A DNA stretch of 64,000 nucleotides from Paraplanobispora takensis. GTDB taxonomy: Bacteria > Actinomycetota > Actinomycetes > Streptosporangiales > Streptosporangiaceae. Positions 42,451-50,591 of this stretch are shown here, one piece after another; positions within the stretch are counted from its first letter, which is position 1; every line of letters starts with the position of its first letter. The notes beneath the pieces are model-generated. The model did not search any database and was not told the origin of the DNA. It saw only the letters and a list, made by a program, of their open reading frames with translations. The position numbers were made by a program, and so were the translations under genes. Location of the stretch: contig NZ_BOOK01000007.1 of NCBI RefSeq assembly GCF_016863195.1, positions 101,501-165,500 of the forward strand, written 5' to 3'.

Positions 42451-43212
42451 GTGACCGGCCTGCGTGTCCTGGCGGTGGACGACGAGCTTCCCGCCCTGGA
42501 GGACCTGGCTTACCTGCTGCGGGCCGACCCGCGCATCGCCGAGGTGTCCCTGGCCAGAGACGGCGCGGCGGCGCTGCGCGCCCTGGACCGGGCCATCGCC
42601 GACGGCAGGCCGATCGACGCGGTCTTCCTGGACATCCGCATGCGCGGGCTGGACGGGGTGGTGCTGGGCAGGTTGCTGTCGCAGTTCGCCAACCCCCCGC
42701 GGGTGGTCTTCGTGACCGCCTACGAGGAGCACGCGGTGGACGCCTTCGAGCTGAAGGCCGAGGACTATCTGCTCAAGCCGGTCCGGCCGGAACGGCTGGC
42801 CGAGGCCATCCGCCGGGTGTTCGTCTCGGCCGAGCTGCCGGACGGCGACGCCCCGGCCCGGACCGACCCCGGCACCATCCCGGTCGAGCTGGGCGGGGTG
42901 ACCCGCTTCGTGGCCAGCACCGAGGTCCGCTACGTCGAGGCGCAGGGCGACTACGCCCGCCTGCACACCGCGGGGGGCAGCCACCTGGTCCGCATCTCGC
43001 TGGCGACATTGGAGGAACGCTGGGCCTCGGCCGGCTTCGTCCGGGTGCACCGCAGCCACCTGGTGGCGGTCAAGCACATCGACGAGCTGCACATCGACTC
43101 CGGCCGCTGCGTGGTCCGCATCGGCGAGACCGAGATCCCGGTCAGCCGCCGCCACACCAGGGAACTGAGGGACCTGCTGGTCCGGCGGGCGCGCAAGGGG
43201 CGTGCGGAGTGA
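42451..43212 (+). CDS. LytTR-type response regulator
   Basis: 253 residues. Receiver domain with VLAVDDE, phospho-acceptor Asp61 in AVFLDIRMRGLDG and DYLLKPVRP. LytTR DNA-binding domain (about 150-250) with VRYVEAQGDYARLHT, GFVRVHRSHLVAVKHI, and the final SRRHTRELRDLL. It pairs with the LytS-type kinase at 39.7 kb. GTG start at 42451 after GGAGGAGCGAGC. The downstream DUF485 and symporter genes are the likely targets, as LytS/LytTR systems often control carboxylate transporters. Confidence 0.93.
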   Translation: MTGLRVLAVDDELPALEDLAYLLRADPRIAEVSLARDGAAALRALDRAIADGRPIDAVFLDIRMRGLDGVVLGRLLSQFANPPRVVFVTAYEEHAVDAFELKAEDYLLKPVRPERLAEAIRRVFVSAELPDGDAPARTDPGTIPVELGGVTRFVASTEVRYVEAQGDYARLHTAGGSHLVRISLATLEERWASAGFVRVHRSHLVAVKHIDELHIDSGRCVVRIGETEIPVSRRHTRELRDLLVRRARKGRAE

Positions 43213-43263
43213 GCGGGGACGGAGCGGGCGGGGAACGCGATCGGGCCGGCGAGGAGCGGTGAA

Positions 43264-43707
43264 GTGAGCAGGGAACGCGAGCGGGTGCGCAAGGAGACCG
43301 ACCGGTTCCGCCGCGACGGCGACCGCGCGCGCAAGGAGGGCGACAAGCCGCGCAGGGAGGTCGTGACCAGCCCCCGCACGATGGCCGCCCGTCACCTCCG
43401 CTACACCGCCAGCAGGGAGATCGACGAGCAGACCCGGCTGGGCGAGGTCTACATGCGCTCGCTGGTCCGCACCCAGTTCCGGCTGGCCATGTTCGTCTGC
43501 ACGGTGCTCGGCTGCGTGGTGGGCGGGCTGCCGCTGCTGTTCCTGCTGGTGCCGCAGCTGCGCGAGGTTCGGATGCTGGGCATCCCGCTGCCGTGGGTGG
43601 TGCTGGCGGGACTGATCTATCCGGCCTTCGTGCTCGGCGCCTGGCTCTACGTACGGCAGGCCGAGCGCAACGAGCGCCACTTCGCCGAGCTGGTGGACCG
43701 CCAGTGA
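43264..43707 (+). CDS. DUF485-like membrane protein
   Basis: 147 residues. A highly charged Arg/Glu/Lys/Asp N-terminus (about 1-38), then LRYTASREIDEQTRLGEVYM, and two membrane segments (about 74-95 and 108-128). The tail is YVRQAERNERHFAELVDRQ. It resembles the DUF485 proteins that go with cation-acetate symporters. The GTG at 43264 follows GAGGAGC; an internal start after the charged stretch cannot be excluded. Its stop overlaps the start of the 43-codon ORF (GTGA), which in turn overlaps the symporter start. Confidence 0.82.
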   Translation: MSRERERVRKETDRFRRDGDRARKEGDKPRREVVTSPRTMAARHLRYTASREIDEQTRLGEVYMRSLVRTQFRLAMFVCTVLGCVVGGLPLLFLLVPQLREVRMLGIPLPWVVLAGLIYPAFVLGAWLYVRQAERNERHFAELVDRQ

Positions 43708-43835
43708 CGGCCGCGGTGCGGGAGCGGACGGTGCGAGCGGCGCGGGAACGGCGGGCACGGGCGGCGCGGGAACGGCGGGCACGGGCGGCGAGGGCGCGGC
43801 GCGTACGGGACCCGCGGGGAGGCTGGACCGGATGA
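43704..43835 (+). CDS. 43-codon Arg/Ala-rich ORF coupled to its neighbours
   Basis: A GTG at 43704 overlaps the preceding stop (GTGA), and its own TGA overlaps the next ATG (ATGA). The 43-residue product begins VTAAVRERTVRAARERRARA and repeats ARERRARA twice, ending RDPRGGWTG. It is about 40% arginine, and the DNA contains a 24-bp direct repeat. The exact double coupling suggests that ribosomes move through it, so it may be a real microprotein or merely a coupling device. No homologue is recognised. Confidence 0.5.
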   Translation: MTAAVRERTVRAARERRARAARERRARAARARRVRDPRGGWTG

Positions 43836-45331
43836 GCACCGCCTACGGCGTGACGGCGGTCGTGCTGGTGGTGGTGGCCGCGGTGCTGATCGGGGCCTTC
43901 GGCATCCGGCTGTCGCGGACCACCTCCGACTTCTACGTCGCCTCCCGGACGGTCTCCCCGCTGTGGAACGCCTCGGCCATCGGCGGGGAGTACCTGTCGG
44001 CCGCGAGCTTCCTGGGCATCGCCGGGCTGATCCTGGCCTACGGCGCCGACATGCTGTGGCTGCCGGTCGGCTGGACCGGCGGTTATCTGGTGCTGCTGGT
44101 CCTGGTCTCGGCGCCGCTGCGCCGCTCGGGCGCCTACACGCTGCCGGACTTCGCCGAGGCGCGGCTGGAGTCGATGGCGGTGCGGCGGGTGGCCAGCGTG
44201 CTGGTCGTGCTGATCGGCTGGCTGTACCTGATGCCGCAGTTCCAGAGCGCCGGCCTGGTGCTCAGGACCGTCACCGGCGCGCCGGTGTGGGTCGGCGGCG
44301 TGCTGGTGGCGGCGGTGGTCGCGGTCAACGTGATGTCCGGGGGCATGCGCTCGATCACTTTCGTGCAGGCCTTCCAGTACTGGCTCAAGCTCACCGCGCT
44401 CGCCCTGCCGCTGGTGTTCCTGCTGATGGCCTGGCGGGCCGACGGGTCCCCGGGGCTGAACGCGCAGGACGTGGCCGGCTGGGCGCTGCCCCTGTCGGGC
44501 GACCGGGAGTACGGCCTCTACTCGACGTACTCGCTGATCCTGGCGACGTTCCTGGGCACCATGGGCCTGCCGCACGTGCTGGTCCGCTTCTACACCAACC
44601 CCGACGGCCGGGCCGCCCGCCGTACGACGCTGGTCGTGCTGTCGCTGCTGGGCGCCTTCTACCTGCTGCCGGCGGTGTACGGCGCGCTGGGCCGGATCTA
44701 CGTGCCCGGCCTGGAGGGACGCGACACGGTGGTGCTGACCCTGCCCGGGCACCTGGTCGGAGGGGTGGCGGGGGACCTGCTGACCGCGCTGGTGACGGCC
44801 GGGGCGTTCGCGGCCTTCCTGTCCACCTCCTCGGGGCTGACCGTCTCGGTGGCGGGCGTGATCGGGCAGGACATCCTCAAGGGCGGGGTCCGCTCGTTCC
44901 GGACCGCCGCGGTGCTGGCGGTGATCGTTCCGCTGGCCCTGGCCACCTCCGCCCGCGCGCTGCCGGTCGCCGACGTGGTGGGGCTGGCCTTCGCGGTGGC
45001 CGCCTCGTCGTTCTGCCCGCTGCTGGTCCTGGGCATCTGGTGGCGGCGGCTGACCTCCGCCGGGGCGCTGGCCGGGCTGCTCGTCGGCGGCGGGCTGGCC
45101 TGCGGCGCGGTCCTGGTCACGATCGCCGGAGGTCCGTACACGGGCCTGGCGGGCGCCCTGCTGGCCCAGCCCGCCGCCCTGACGGTGCCCGTCGCCTTCG
45201 CGGTCATGGTGATCGTCTCCCTGCTGACCCCGGAGCGCATCCCGGCCGGCGTCGCCCGCACGATGGTGCGCCTGCACACGCCCGAGACGCTGAACGTGAA
45301 CCGGGGCGACTGGCGGCCCCGCCACAGCTGA
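43832..45331 (+). CDS. Sodium:solute symporter (SSS family, acetate-permease-like)
   Basis: 499 residues with about 13 membrane segments. FYVASRTVSPLWNASAIGGEYLSAASFLGIAGLI is the SSS N-terminal signature region with the sodium site. GTMGLPHVLVRFYTNPDGRAARR is the conserved middle loop, and AAFLSTSSGLTVSVAGVIGQD follows. It imports a small carboxylate such as acetate, propionate or pyruvate with sodium or protons. It is the last gene of the set LytTR, DUF485, 43-codon ORF, symporter. It is more divergent than the symporter at 47.7 kb, so substrate or affinity may differ. Confidence 0.9.
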   Translation: MSTAYGVTAVVLVVVAAVLIGAFGIRLSRTTSDFYVASRTVSPLWNASAIGGEYLSAASFLGIAGLILAYGADMLWLPVGWTGGYLVLLVLVSAPLRRSGAYTLPDFAEARLESMAVRRVASVLVVLIGWLYLMPQFQSAGLVLRTVTGAPVWVGGVLVAAVVAVNVMSGGMRSITFVQAFQYWLKLTALALPLVFLLMAWRADGSPGLNAQDVAGWALPLSGDREYGLYSTYSLILATFLGTMGLPHVLVRFYTNPDGRAARRTTLVVLSLLGAFYLLPAVYGALGRIYVPGLEGRDTVVLTLPGHLVGGVAGDLLTALVTAGAFAAFLSTSSGLTVSVAGVIGQDILKGGVRSFRTAAVLAVIVPLALATSARALPVADVVGLAFAVAASSFCPLLVLGIWWRRLTSAGALAGLLVGGGLACGAVLVTIAGGPYTGLAGALLAQPAALTVPVAFAVMVIVSLLTPERIPAGVARTMVRLHTPETLNVNRGDWRPRHS

Positions 45332-45342
45332 CGCCTCCGAAC

Positions 45343-45367
45343 GCTTCCGATCCGGCGTAGCGGGTAT
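45343..45367 (+). promoter_or_regulatory. Possible stress-sigma promoter before the lipoprotein gene
   Basis: GCTT at 45343-45346, a 15-bp spacer, GGGTAT at 45362-45367, 38 bp before the start codon. The -10 is perfect and the -35 only minimal. Confidence 0.35.
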
Positions 45368-45405
45368 TCGTCAGAGCGTCCGGGAACGGGGTTCGGGGGT
45401 ACTCC

Positions 45406-46188
45406 ATGAAGGGCGCGGGGGTGTGCGCCGCCGTGGCCGCGCTGACGACGGCCGCGTTGATGACGGCGGCGTGCGGGGCCGGAGACGACGGGGCGGGGCC
45501 GGGCCCCGAGGTCGTCGTGACGCCCGACGACAGTCTCGTGCCGGTCAGAGGCGGGGAGGACATCCCCGCGGTCGCGCTCGCGGCGGTCGAGGAGTGCGAT
45601 CGGCGGCTGCGCGCGGGCGAGTATGAGGAACTGGCCGCCTCCGCGGACCGGAGCGCCGGGCAGGGTCCGCAGGCCGCGGCCGTACTCCGGGTGTGCGGGG
45701 GGACCGCCAAGGTCAACGCCGGGCAGGTCGAGGAGGGGCTGGCGGACCTGAACGAGGCCGAGGCGATGAGCGCGGACCTGCCCGAGGCGGTCCGCGGGCA
45801 GATGCTGGCGCTGCTGTACCGCGCCGAGGTCGTCGGATACGCCGTGACGGGGCAGGAGGCCGGGGTGAGCGAGGCCCTCGGCGACCTGGTCCGGCTCGAA
45901 CCGGAGAGGGCCGAGCAGTACGTCGGGGAGTGCGAGTCGGCCAAGCGGTCCGGCTCGCAGGTGCGGTGCGAGTTGTCCGGGACGCCGGAACCGGCCGGGA
46001 CACCGGACCCCTCGGACACCTCCGGGACGCCGGACCCGGAGGAGTCCCCGACCGGCTCCGCCGAGCCGGAGCCGAGCCCGGACGCGAGCGGGACCGGCCC
46101 CACCGGGCCGGGACCGGACCCGGCGAGCCCGGCGAGCCCGGATGGAGCCGAGACCGAGCCGGGCTCCGGCGAGAGCGGGAGCCGATGA
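45406..46188 (+). CDS. Hypothetical lipoprotein
   Basis: 260 residues. A lipoprotein signal peptide ends in LMTAAC (Cys23). The middle (about 45-195) is helical and resembles a short TPR-like scaffold (AAVEECDRRLRAGEYEELAA and VEEGLADLNEAEAM); this is a visual impression. The last 60 residues are Pro/Asp/Glu/Thr/Ser-rich and probably span the wall. It is coupled to the membrane protein gene that follows (ATGA). No known family recognised. Confidence 0.82.
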   Translation: MKGAGVCAAVAALTTAALMTAACGAGDDGAGPGPEVVVTPDDSLVPVRGGEDIPAVALAAVEECDRRLRAGEYEELAASADRSAGQGPQAAAVLRVCGGTAKVNAGQVEEGLADLNEAEAMSADLPEAVRGQMLALLYRAEVVGYAVTGQEAGVSEALGDLVRLEPERAEQYVGECESAKRSGSQVRCELSGTPEPAGTPDPSDTSGTPDPEESPTGSAEPEPSPDASGTGPTGPGPDPASPASPDGAETEPGSGESGSR

Positions 46189-47396
46189 CCGCGCGGCGGG
46201 GGAGGAAGCCGCGTCCCCCGGCGGGTACGGCGGATGCCGGGGGTGCGGCGGGCGCCGTGGACGGCTCCGCGTCGGAGGACTCCGCGACGGACTTCGCGCG
46301 CCTCTGGCAGGTCCTGGCCAAGGTCGTGGCCCCGACGACGCTGGTCACCGCGCTCATGGTCTACTTCGGCTGGGCCCGGGCGAGCGTCACCTACCGCGTT
46401 TTCGGCCTCGACCAGAGCGTCCTGGGCCTGTCCCTGCAGGACTACCTGTTCCGCAGCATCGACGCGACCATCGAGCCGCTCGCCGGCCTGCTGCTGGCGG
46501 TCATGATCGCGATCCCGGTCCACCTGCTGCTCACCGGGCTGTTCTCGCGCTTGCGGGCGGCGGCGCGGTGGGCGGTCGCGGCGGTGGCCGCGGCCGGGGC
46601 CGGGGCGTGCCTGGCCGGACTCGCGGGGATCACCGGGCTGGGGAGATACCGCTCGGAGTGGCCGATCGTCCCGATGAGCCTGGGGCTGGGGGTGATGCTG
46701 ATCGGCTACGCCGTCCACCTGCACTCCCTGACCTCCGGCCGGAGACTCTGGCCCGGCGGCGAGTCCCCGCCGCTGCGGACGGCGCGGCGGGTGGCCTTCA
46801 TGGGCCTTCTCATCCTGACGGCGCTGTGGTCCGCGGCCGTCTACGCGCAGAACCGCGGCGTCGACGTGGCCCGCGACCTGGTGGTGGACGCCAGGAGGCT
46901 GCCGGGCGTCGTGGTGTACGCGCCCGAGCGCCTGCCCATCGAGGGACCGGGCGTGCAGGAGAGCGCGCTGCCGGTGCCGCCGGGTGACAGGCCGCGGCAC
47001 CGCTACCGCTACGACGGCCTGCGGCTGCTCATCCACGCCGGCCGGCAGTACTTCCTGCTGCCCGTCTGCTGGCGGGGCGACGGCCGGTCACGGGTGATCG
47101 GGCTGCCGGACGACAAGACGCTCCGGCTGGAGTTCTTCCGCGTGACGGGACCGCCCCGCCCCGCCCCGCCTGCCCAGTGCCGTCGCCGCCCGGGGAGCCG
47201 GGGTAGCCGACGGAGAACCGTTCGTCGCGCCAGAAGGACCTTTCACCGCACGCCGGTCCCAACTGACCGCCGGTCGGCGGCGGCTGGGCGAAGAGTGCGC
47301 CCCAAGGTCTCCTCGGGGGGTACCGTGCGCTCCTACGTTGTTCGTGATCCAGATCACATGCGCAGGAGGTCTCCTCGTGGCCACCCAACAACATGA
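46185..47396 (+). CDS. Membrane protein with about five TM segments and a doubtful C-terminal tail
   Basis: 403 residues. Membrane segments at about 46-68, 103-125, 130-155, 160-182 and 205-223, then an outside domain ending around LRLEFFRVTG. The last 75 residues are nearly all Arg/Pro/Ser and run through the promoter, CRP-like site and ribosome site of the next gene. A CCCCG triplet run at 47153-47167 just before that tail is a likely slip point: a one-base shift would end the protein within about 20 codons. The true end may be near 47210. It is coupled to the lipoprotein gene before it; the two probably form one envelope complex of unknown role. Confidence 0.72.
   Translation: MTARRGRKPRPPAGTADAGGAAGAVDGSASEDSATDFARLWQVLAKVVAPTTLVTALMVYFGWARASVTYRVFGLDQSVLGLSLQDYLFRSIDATIEPLAGLLLAVMIAIPVHLLLTGLFSRLRAAARWAVAAVAAAGAGACLAGLAGITGLGRYRSEWPIVPMSLGLGVMLIGYAVHLHSLTSGRRLWPGGESPPLRTARRVAFMGLLILTALWSAAVYAQNRGVDVARDLVVDARRLPGVVVYAPERLPIEGPGVQESALPVPPGDRPRHRYRYDGLRLLIHAGRQYFLLPVCWRGDGRSRVIGLPDDKTLRLEFFRVTGPPRPAPPAQCRRRPGSRGSRRRTVRRARRTFHRTPVPTDRRSAAAGRRVRPKVSSGGTVRSYVVRDPDHMRRRSPRGHPTT
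47343..47358. promoter_or_regulatory. CRP-type binding site before the acetate-symporter operon
   Basis: CGTGATCCAGATCACA matches the TGTGA-N6-TCACA consensus at all but the first base. It lies 19-34 bp before the GTG start, close to where transcription should begin. Acetate transporter genes are CRP/GlxR-controlled in several bacteria. Confidence 0.6.
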
Positions 47397-47706
47397 CTCA
47401 TCTGTCTATGAACAGGTGCAGGCCAGTGAACGTTTCCAGGAGCTGAAGCGCCACTTCCGCTCGTGGACGTTCCCGATGACCGCGGCCTTCCTCTCGTGGT
47501 ACCTGCTCTACGTGGTGTTGTCCGGCTGGGCGCGTGACTTCATGGGCATCAAGGTGCTGGGCAACATCACTGTCGGCCTGATCCTCGGGTTGCTCCAGTT
47601 CGTCTCCACGTTCTGGATCGCCTGGGCCTACTCCCGGCACGCGGAGAAGAAGCTCGACCCGATCGCCGACGAGATCCGCAATGAGATCGAGGGAAGGCCC
47701 GAATGA
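47377..47706 (+). CDS. DUF485 domain membrane protein
   Basis: 109 residues. SERFQELKRHFRSWTFPMTAAFLSWY is the DUF485 start, followed by two membrane segments (about 31-50 and 66-86) with the conserved ITVGLILGLLQFVSTFWIAWAY. The tail has HAEKKLDPIADEIR. GTG at 47377 follows GCAGGAGGT. It is a small partner of ActP-type symporters, as in the yjcH-actP operon. ATGA overlap with the symporter. Confidence 0.92.
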   Translation: MATQQHDSSVYEQVQASERFQELKRHFRSWTFPMTAAFLSWYLLYVVLSGWARDFMGIKVLGNITVGLILGLLQFVSTFWIAWAYSRHAEKKLDPIADEIRNEIEGRPE

Positions 47707-49313
47707 GCTCCCAATCCCTTGCCACCGTCCTGTTCCTGCTCTTCGTCGTCGCGACGCTGGGCATCACGTTCTGGGCGAGCCGCCAGACCAAGACCGCGGC
47801 CGACTACTACGCCGGCGGCCGCTCCTTCAGCGGCGTGCAGAACGGCCTGGCGATCGGCGGCGACTACATGTCGGCGGCGAGCTTCCTGGGCATCGCCGGG
47901 ATCATCGCGCTGTCGGGCTATGACGGGTTCCTGTACTCCATCGGCTTCCTGGTCGCGTGGCTGGTGGCGCTGCTGCTGGTCGCGGAGCTGATGCGAAACT
48001 CCGGCAAGTTCACCATGGCCGACGTGCTGGCCTTCCGGATGAGCCCGCGCCCGGTCCGCACCGCGGCCGGCGTCTCGACCATCGTCGTGTCGATCGTCTA
48101 CCTCGTGGCGCAGATGCTCGGCGCGGGTGTGCTGGTCGGCCTGCTGCTGGGCGTGACCAACCCGGCGGGCAAGGCGTGGACGATCGTCGGCGTCGGCGTC
48201 CTGATGATCATCTATGTGGTCGTCGGCGGGATGAAGGGCACCACCTGGGTGCAGATCGTCAAAGCCGTGCTGCTCATGAGCGGCGCGACCCTGATCACGC
48301 TGCTGGTGCTGGGCAAGTACGGCTTCAACCTCTCCGGCCTGATGGGCGACGCCGCCGCGCAGAGCGGAAAGGGCGCCGCCTTCCTGGAGCCCGGCCTGAA
48401 GTACGGCACCGAGGCGCAGGGCCTGGCGGGCAAGCTCGACCTGATCAGCCTGGGCCTGGCCCTGGTGCTCGGCACGGCCGGCCTGCCGCACATCCTGATC
48501 CGCTTCTACACCGTGCCCACCGCCAAGGACGCCCGCAAGTCGGTCATCTGGGGCATCGGCATCATCGGCACCTTCTACCTGCTCACCCTCGTGCTGGGCT
48601 TCGGCGCGGCGGCGCTGGTCGGTGGGAAGACGATCGCGGCGCAGGACAAGGGAGGCAACACCGCGGCGCCGCTGCTCGCCCAGAAGATCGGTCAGGAGAT
48701 CTTCGGCGACGTGGGCGGCACGATCCTGCTGGCCGTCATCGCGGCGGTCGCCTTCGCCACGATCCTGGCGGTCGTCGCCGGCCTGACGCTGGCCTCCAGC
48801 TCCTCCTTCGCCCACGACCTGTACGCGCACGTGTTCAAGCGCGGCAACGTCACCGACAAGGAGGAGGTCGTGGTCGCCCGGATCTCCGCGTTCGTCATCG
48901 GCGCGGTGGCCATCGGGCTCAGCATCCTCGCCCAGGGGCAGAACGTGGCCTTCCTGGTCGCGCTGGCCTTCGCGGTGGCGGCCTCGGGCAACCTGCCGGC
49001 GATCCTCTACAGCCTGTTCTGGAAGGACTTCAACACCGCGGGCGCGGTCTCGGCCATCTACGGCGGCCTGATCTCCGCGGTGGTGCTGGTGATCTTCTCG
49101 CCGGTCGTGTCGGGCAGCAGCACCGCGTTGTTCCCCGACGCGGACTTCGCCTGGTTCCCGCTGAGCAACCCGGGTCTGATCTCGATCCCGATCGGCTTCC
49201 TGGCCGGATGGCTCGGCACCAAGCTCAGCAAGGAGTACAACGCGGCCAAGTACGCCGAGATCGAGGTCCGCTCGCTCACCGGCGTCGGCGCAGAGAAGGC
49301 CGTCGAGCACTGA
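47703..49313 (+). CDS. Cation acetate symporter (ActP-like)
   Basis: 536 residues with about 13 membrane segments. Signatures are ADYYAGGRSFSGVQNGLAIGGDYMSAASFLGIAGIIA and GTAGLPHILIRFYTVPTAKDARKSV, plus ALAFAVAASGNLPAILYSLFWK near the end. These match ActP/MctC-type acetate, glycolate or pyruvate symporters. It is coupled to the DUF485 gene and probably under CRP control through the site at 47343. Confidence 0.92.
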   Translation: MSSQSLATVLFLLFVVATLGITFWASRQTKTAADYYAGGRSFSGVQNGLAIGGDYMSAASFLGIAGIIALSGYDGFLYSIGFLVAWLVALLLVAELMRNSGKFTMADVLAFRMSPRPVRTAAGVSTIVVSIVYLVAQMLGAGVLVGLLLGVTNPAGKAWTIVGVGVLMIIYVVVGGMKGTTWVQIVKAVLLMSGATLITLLVLGKYGFNLSGLMGDAAAQSGKGAAFLEPGLKYGTEAQGLAGKLDLISLGLALVLGTAGLPHILIRFYTVPTAKDARKSVIWGIGIIGTFYLLTLVLGFGAAALVGGKTIAAQDKGGNTAAPLLAQKIGQEIFGDVGGTILLAVIAAVAFATILAVVAGLTLASSSSFAHDLYAHVFKRGNVTDKEEVVVARISAFVIGAVAIGLSILAQGQNVAFLVALAFAVAASGNLPAILYSLFWKDFNTAGAVSAIYGGLISAVVLVIFSPVVSGSSTALFPDADFAWFPLSNPGLISIPIGFLAGWLGTKLSKEYNAAKYAEIEVRSLTGVGAEKAVEH

Positions 49314-49315
49314 GT

Positions 49316-49349
49316 CCGGCCCGCTCCCGCCACGGCGGGGACGGGCCGG
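49316..49349 (+). terminator. Terminator of the acetate-symporter operon
   Basis: A 16-bp stem (left arm CCGGCCCGCTCCCGCC) with one mismatch and a tight loop, starting 2 bp after the stop codon. Confidence 0.7.
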
Positions 49350-49378
49350 GGGCCACCCCCTCCGGCCGCTCGACGGCG

Positions 49379-49409
49379 AGGGCCCGGCCGCATCACGCGG
49401 CCGGGCCCT
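49379..49409. terminator. Hairpin between the symporter and M28 genes
   Basis: AGGGCCCGGCCGC pairs perfectly with GCGGCCGGGCCCT around an ATCAC loop and is followed by TTCT on the plus strand. It lies between convergent genes and may stop both. Confidence 0.7.
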
Positions 49410-49445
49410 TCTGCGTGCCGGGGCTCTCCTCGCGGTGACGTGCCG

Positions 49446-50450
49446 TCAGCGGGAGGCGTCGGCCGGCGGCGCGGGCTCGTCCTCGTCCTCGTCCAGGCTG
49501 AGCATGAGAAGGGTGGCGAGCGTGAGGCGGGTCACCGCGGCCAGATAGCCGTAGTCGAGCGTGTGCGCGTCGTCGGAGGTCTCGTGATAGTGCGGGTTGC
49601 CCTCGCCCTCGTAGGCGCCGATGGTGACGTGACCGCGGGCCTCGAAGGGCATGTAGTCGCTGGCGAAGATCGGGCCGAGCCGTACGGGCAGGGTCGTGTG
49701 GTCGGCGGCCGCCCGCGCCATGATCTCGCCGAACGCCTGTGAGTCGGCGTCGTTCCCGGGGACGGCGTTGCCGAGATCGCGTTCCACCGTGATCGAGCCG
49801 TCCGGAGGACGGAACCCAATCATGTCCAGATTTATCAGGCGATGTACGTGCGTGCCGGCGAGCCCGAGCTGCGCGGCGTACGCGGCGGAGCCCCACAGCC
49901 CCTGCTCCTCGCCGGAGAAGGCGACGAACCGGACGGTGTGCCGCAGGGGCACCTCGCGCAGGATCCCGGCGATCTCCAGGACCGCCGCCACACCGCTGGC
50001 GTTGTCGTCGGCGCCGGGCGCCCTCGACACGCTGTCGGCCAGATCGGCCATCCGGCAGTCGTAGTGGGCGCACAGCAGCACCACGGGGCCGGCCCCGTCC
50101 GCGCCGGGCTTGGCGCAGACGACGTTGTCGGCCGTGTGCCCCGAGCGCGTCCACGGCACTTTGACCGCGTCGCCGTACCCGGCGGCCGTGAACCGGCCGA
50201 CGAGCCACTCCGCGGCCGCCGCGAGGTTCGGCGAGAACGTGTGCCGGGTGTGGAAGGCCGTCAACGCCGTCACGTGCTCGCGCAGCCGGTCGGCGGAGAC
50301 GAGCCGCACGAGCGCGGTGATGCGCTCGTGGGCCGCGGTGTCCGTCCGCTCGGCGGCGGGCGCCGGCACGAGCACGCTCGGCGAGGGCGGACGGCGCTTG
50401 TCGGGGACGGGATAGCCGCCGGGGGCGGGGGAGTCGTCCGGCCCGGTCAT
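49446..50450 (-). CDS. M28-family zinc aminopeptidase
   Basis: 334 residues. All M28 zinc-site motifs are present: LLCAHYDC (His), APGADDNASGVAA (Asp), FSGEEQGLWGS (catalytic Glu-Glu), LINLDMIG (Asp) and NPHYHETSDD (His). The N-terminus is a Pro-rich stretch without a hydrophobic signal peptide, whereas most homologues are secreted, and the end is Glu/Asp-rich. It would cleave N-terminal residues from peptides. It lies 141 bp downstream of the thermolysin-like gene on the same strand, and that gene also lacks a signal. Confidence 0.9.
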   Translation of the reverse strand: MTGPDDSPAPGGYPVPDKRRPPSPSVLVPAPAAERTDTAAHERITALVRLVSADRLREHVTALTAFHTRHTFSPNLAAAAEWLVGRFTAAGYGDAVKVPWTRSGHTADNVVCAKPGADGAGPVVLLCAHYDCRMADLADSVSRAPGADDNASGVAAVLEIAGILREVPLRHTVRFVAFSGEEQGLWGSAAYAAQLGLAGTHVHRLINLDMIGFRPPDGSITVERDLGNAVPGNDADSQAFGEIMARAAADHTTLPVRLGPIFASDYMPFEARGHVTIGAYEGEGNPHYHETSDDAHTLDYGYLAAVTRLTLATLLMLSLDEDEDEPAPPADASR

Positions 50451-50591
50451 GATGCCGCCGCCGATCGCCTGGATGGTGGTACGGATGCCGTCATGTCTCC
50501 GCCTCGGTCGGTGGTGATGGCGGGCGGGTGGAGCGCGCGGCCGTCGCCGCCGCGGACCGGAGCGTCCCCGCTCGGGAACCGGCGGCCGCGG

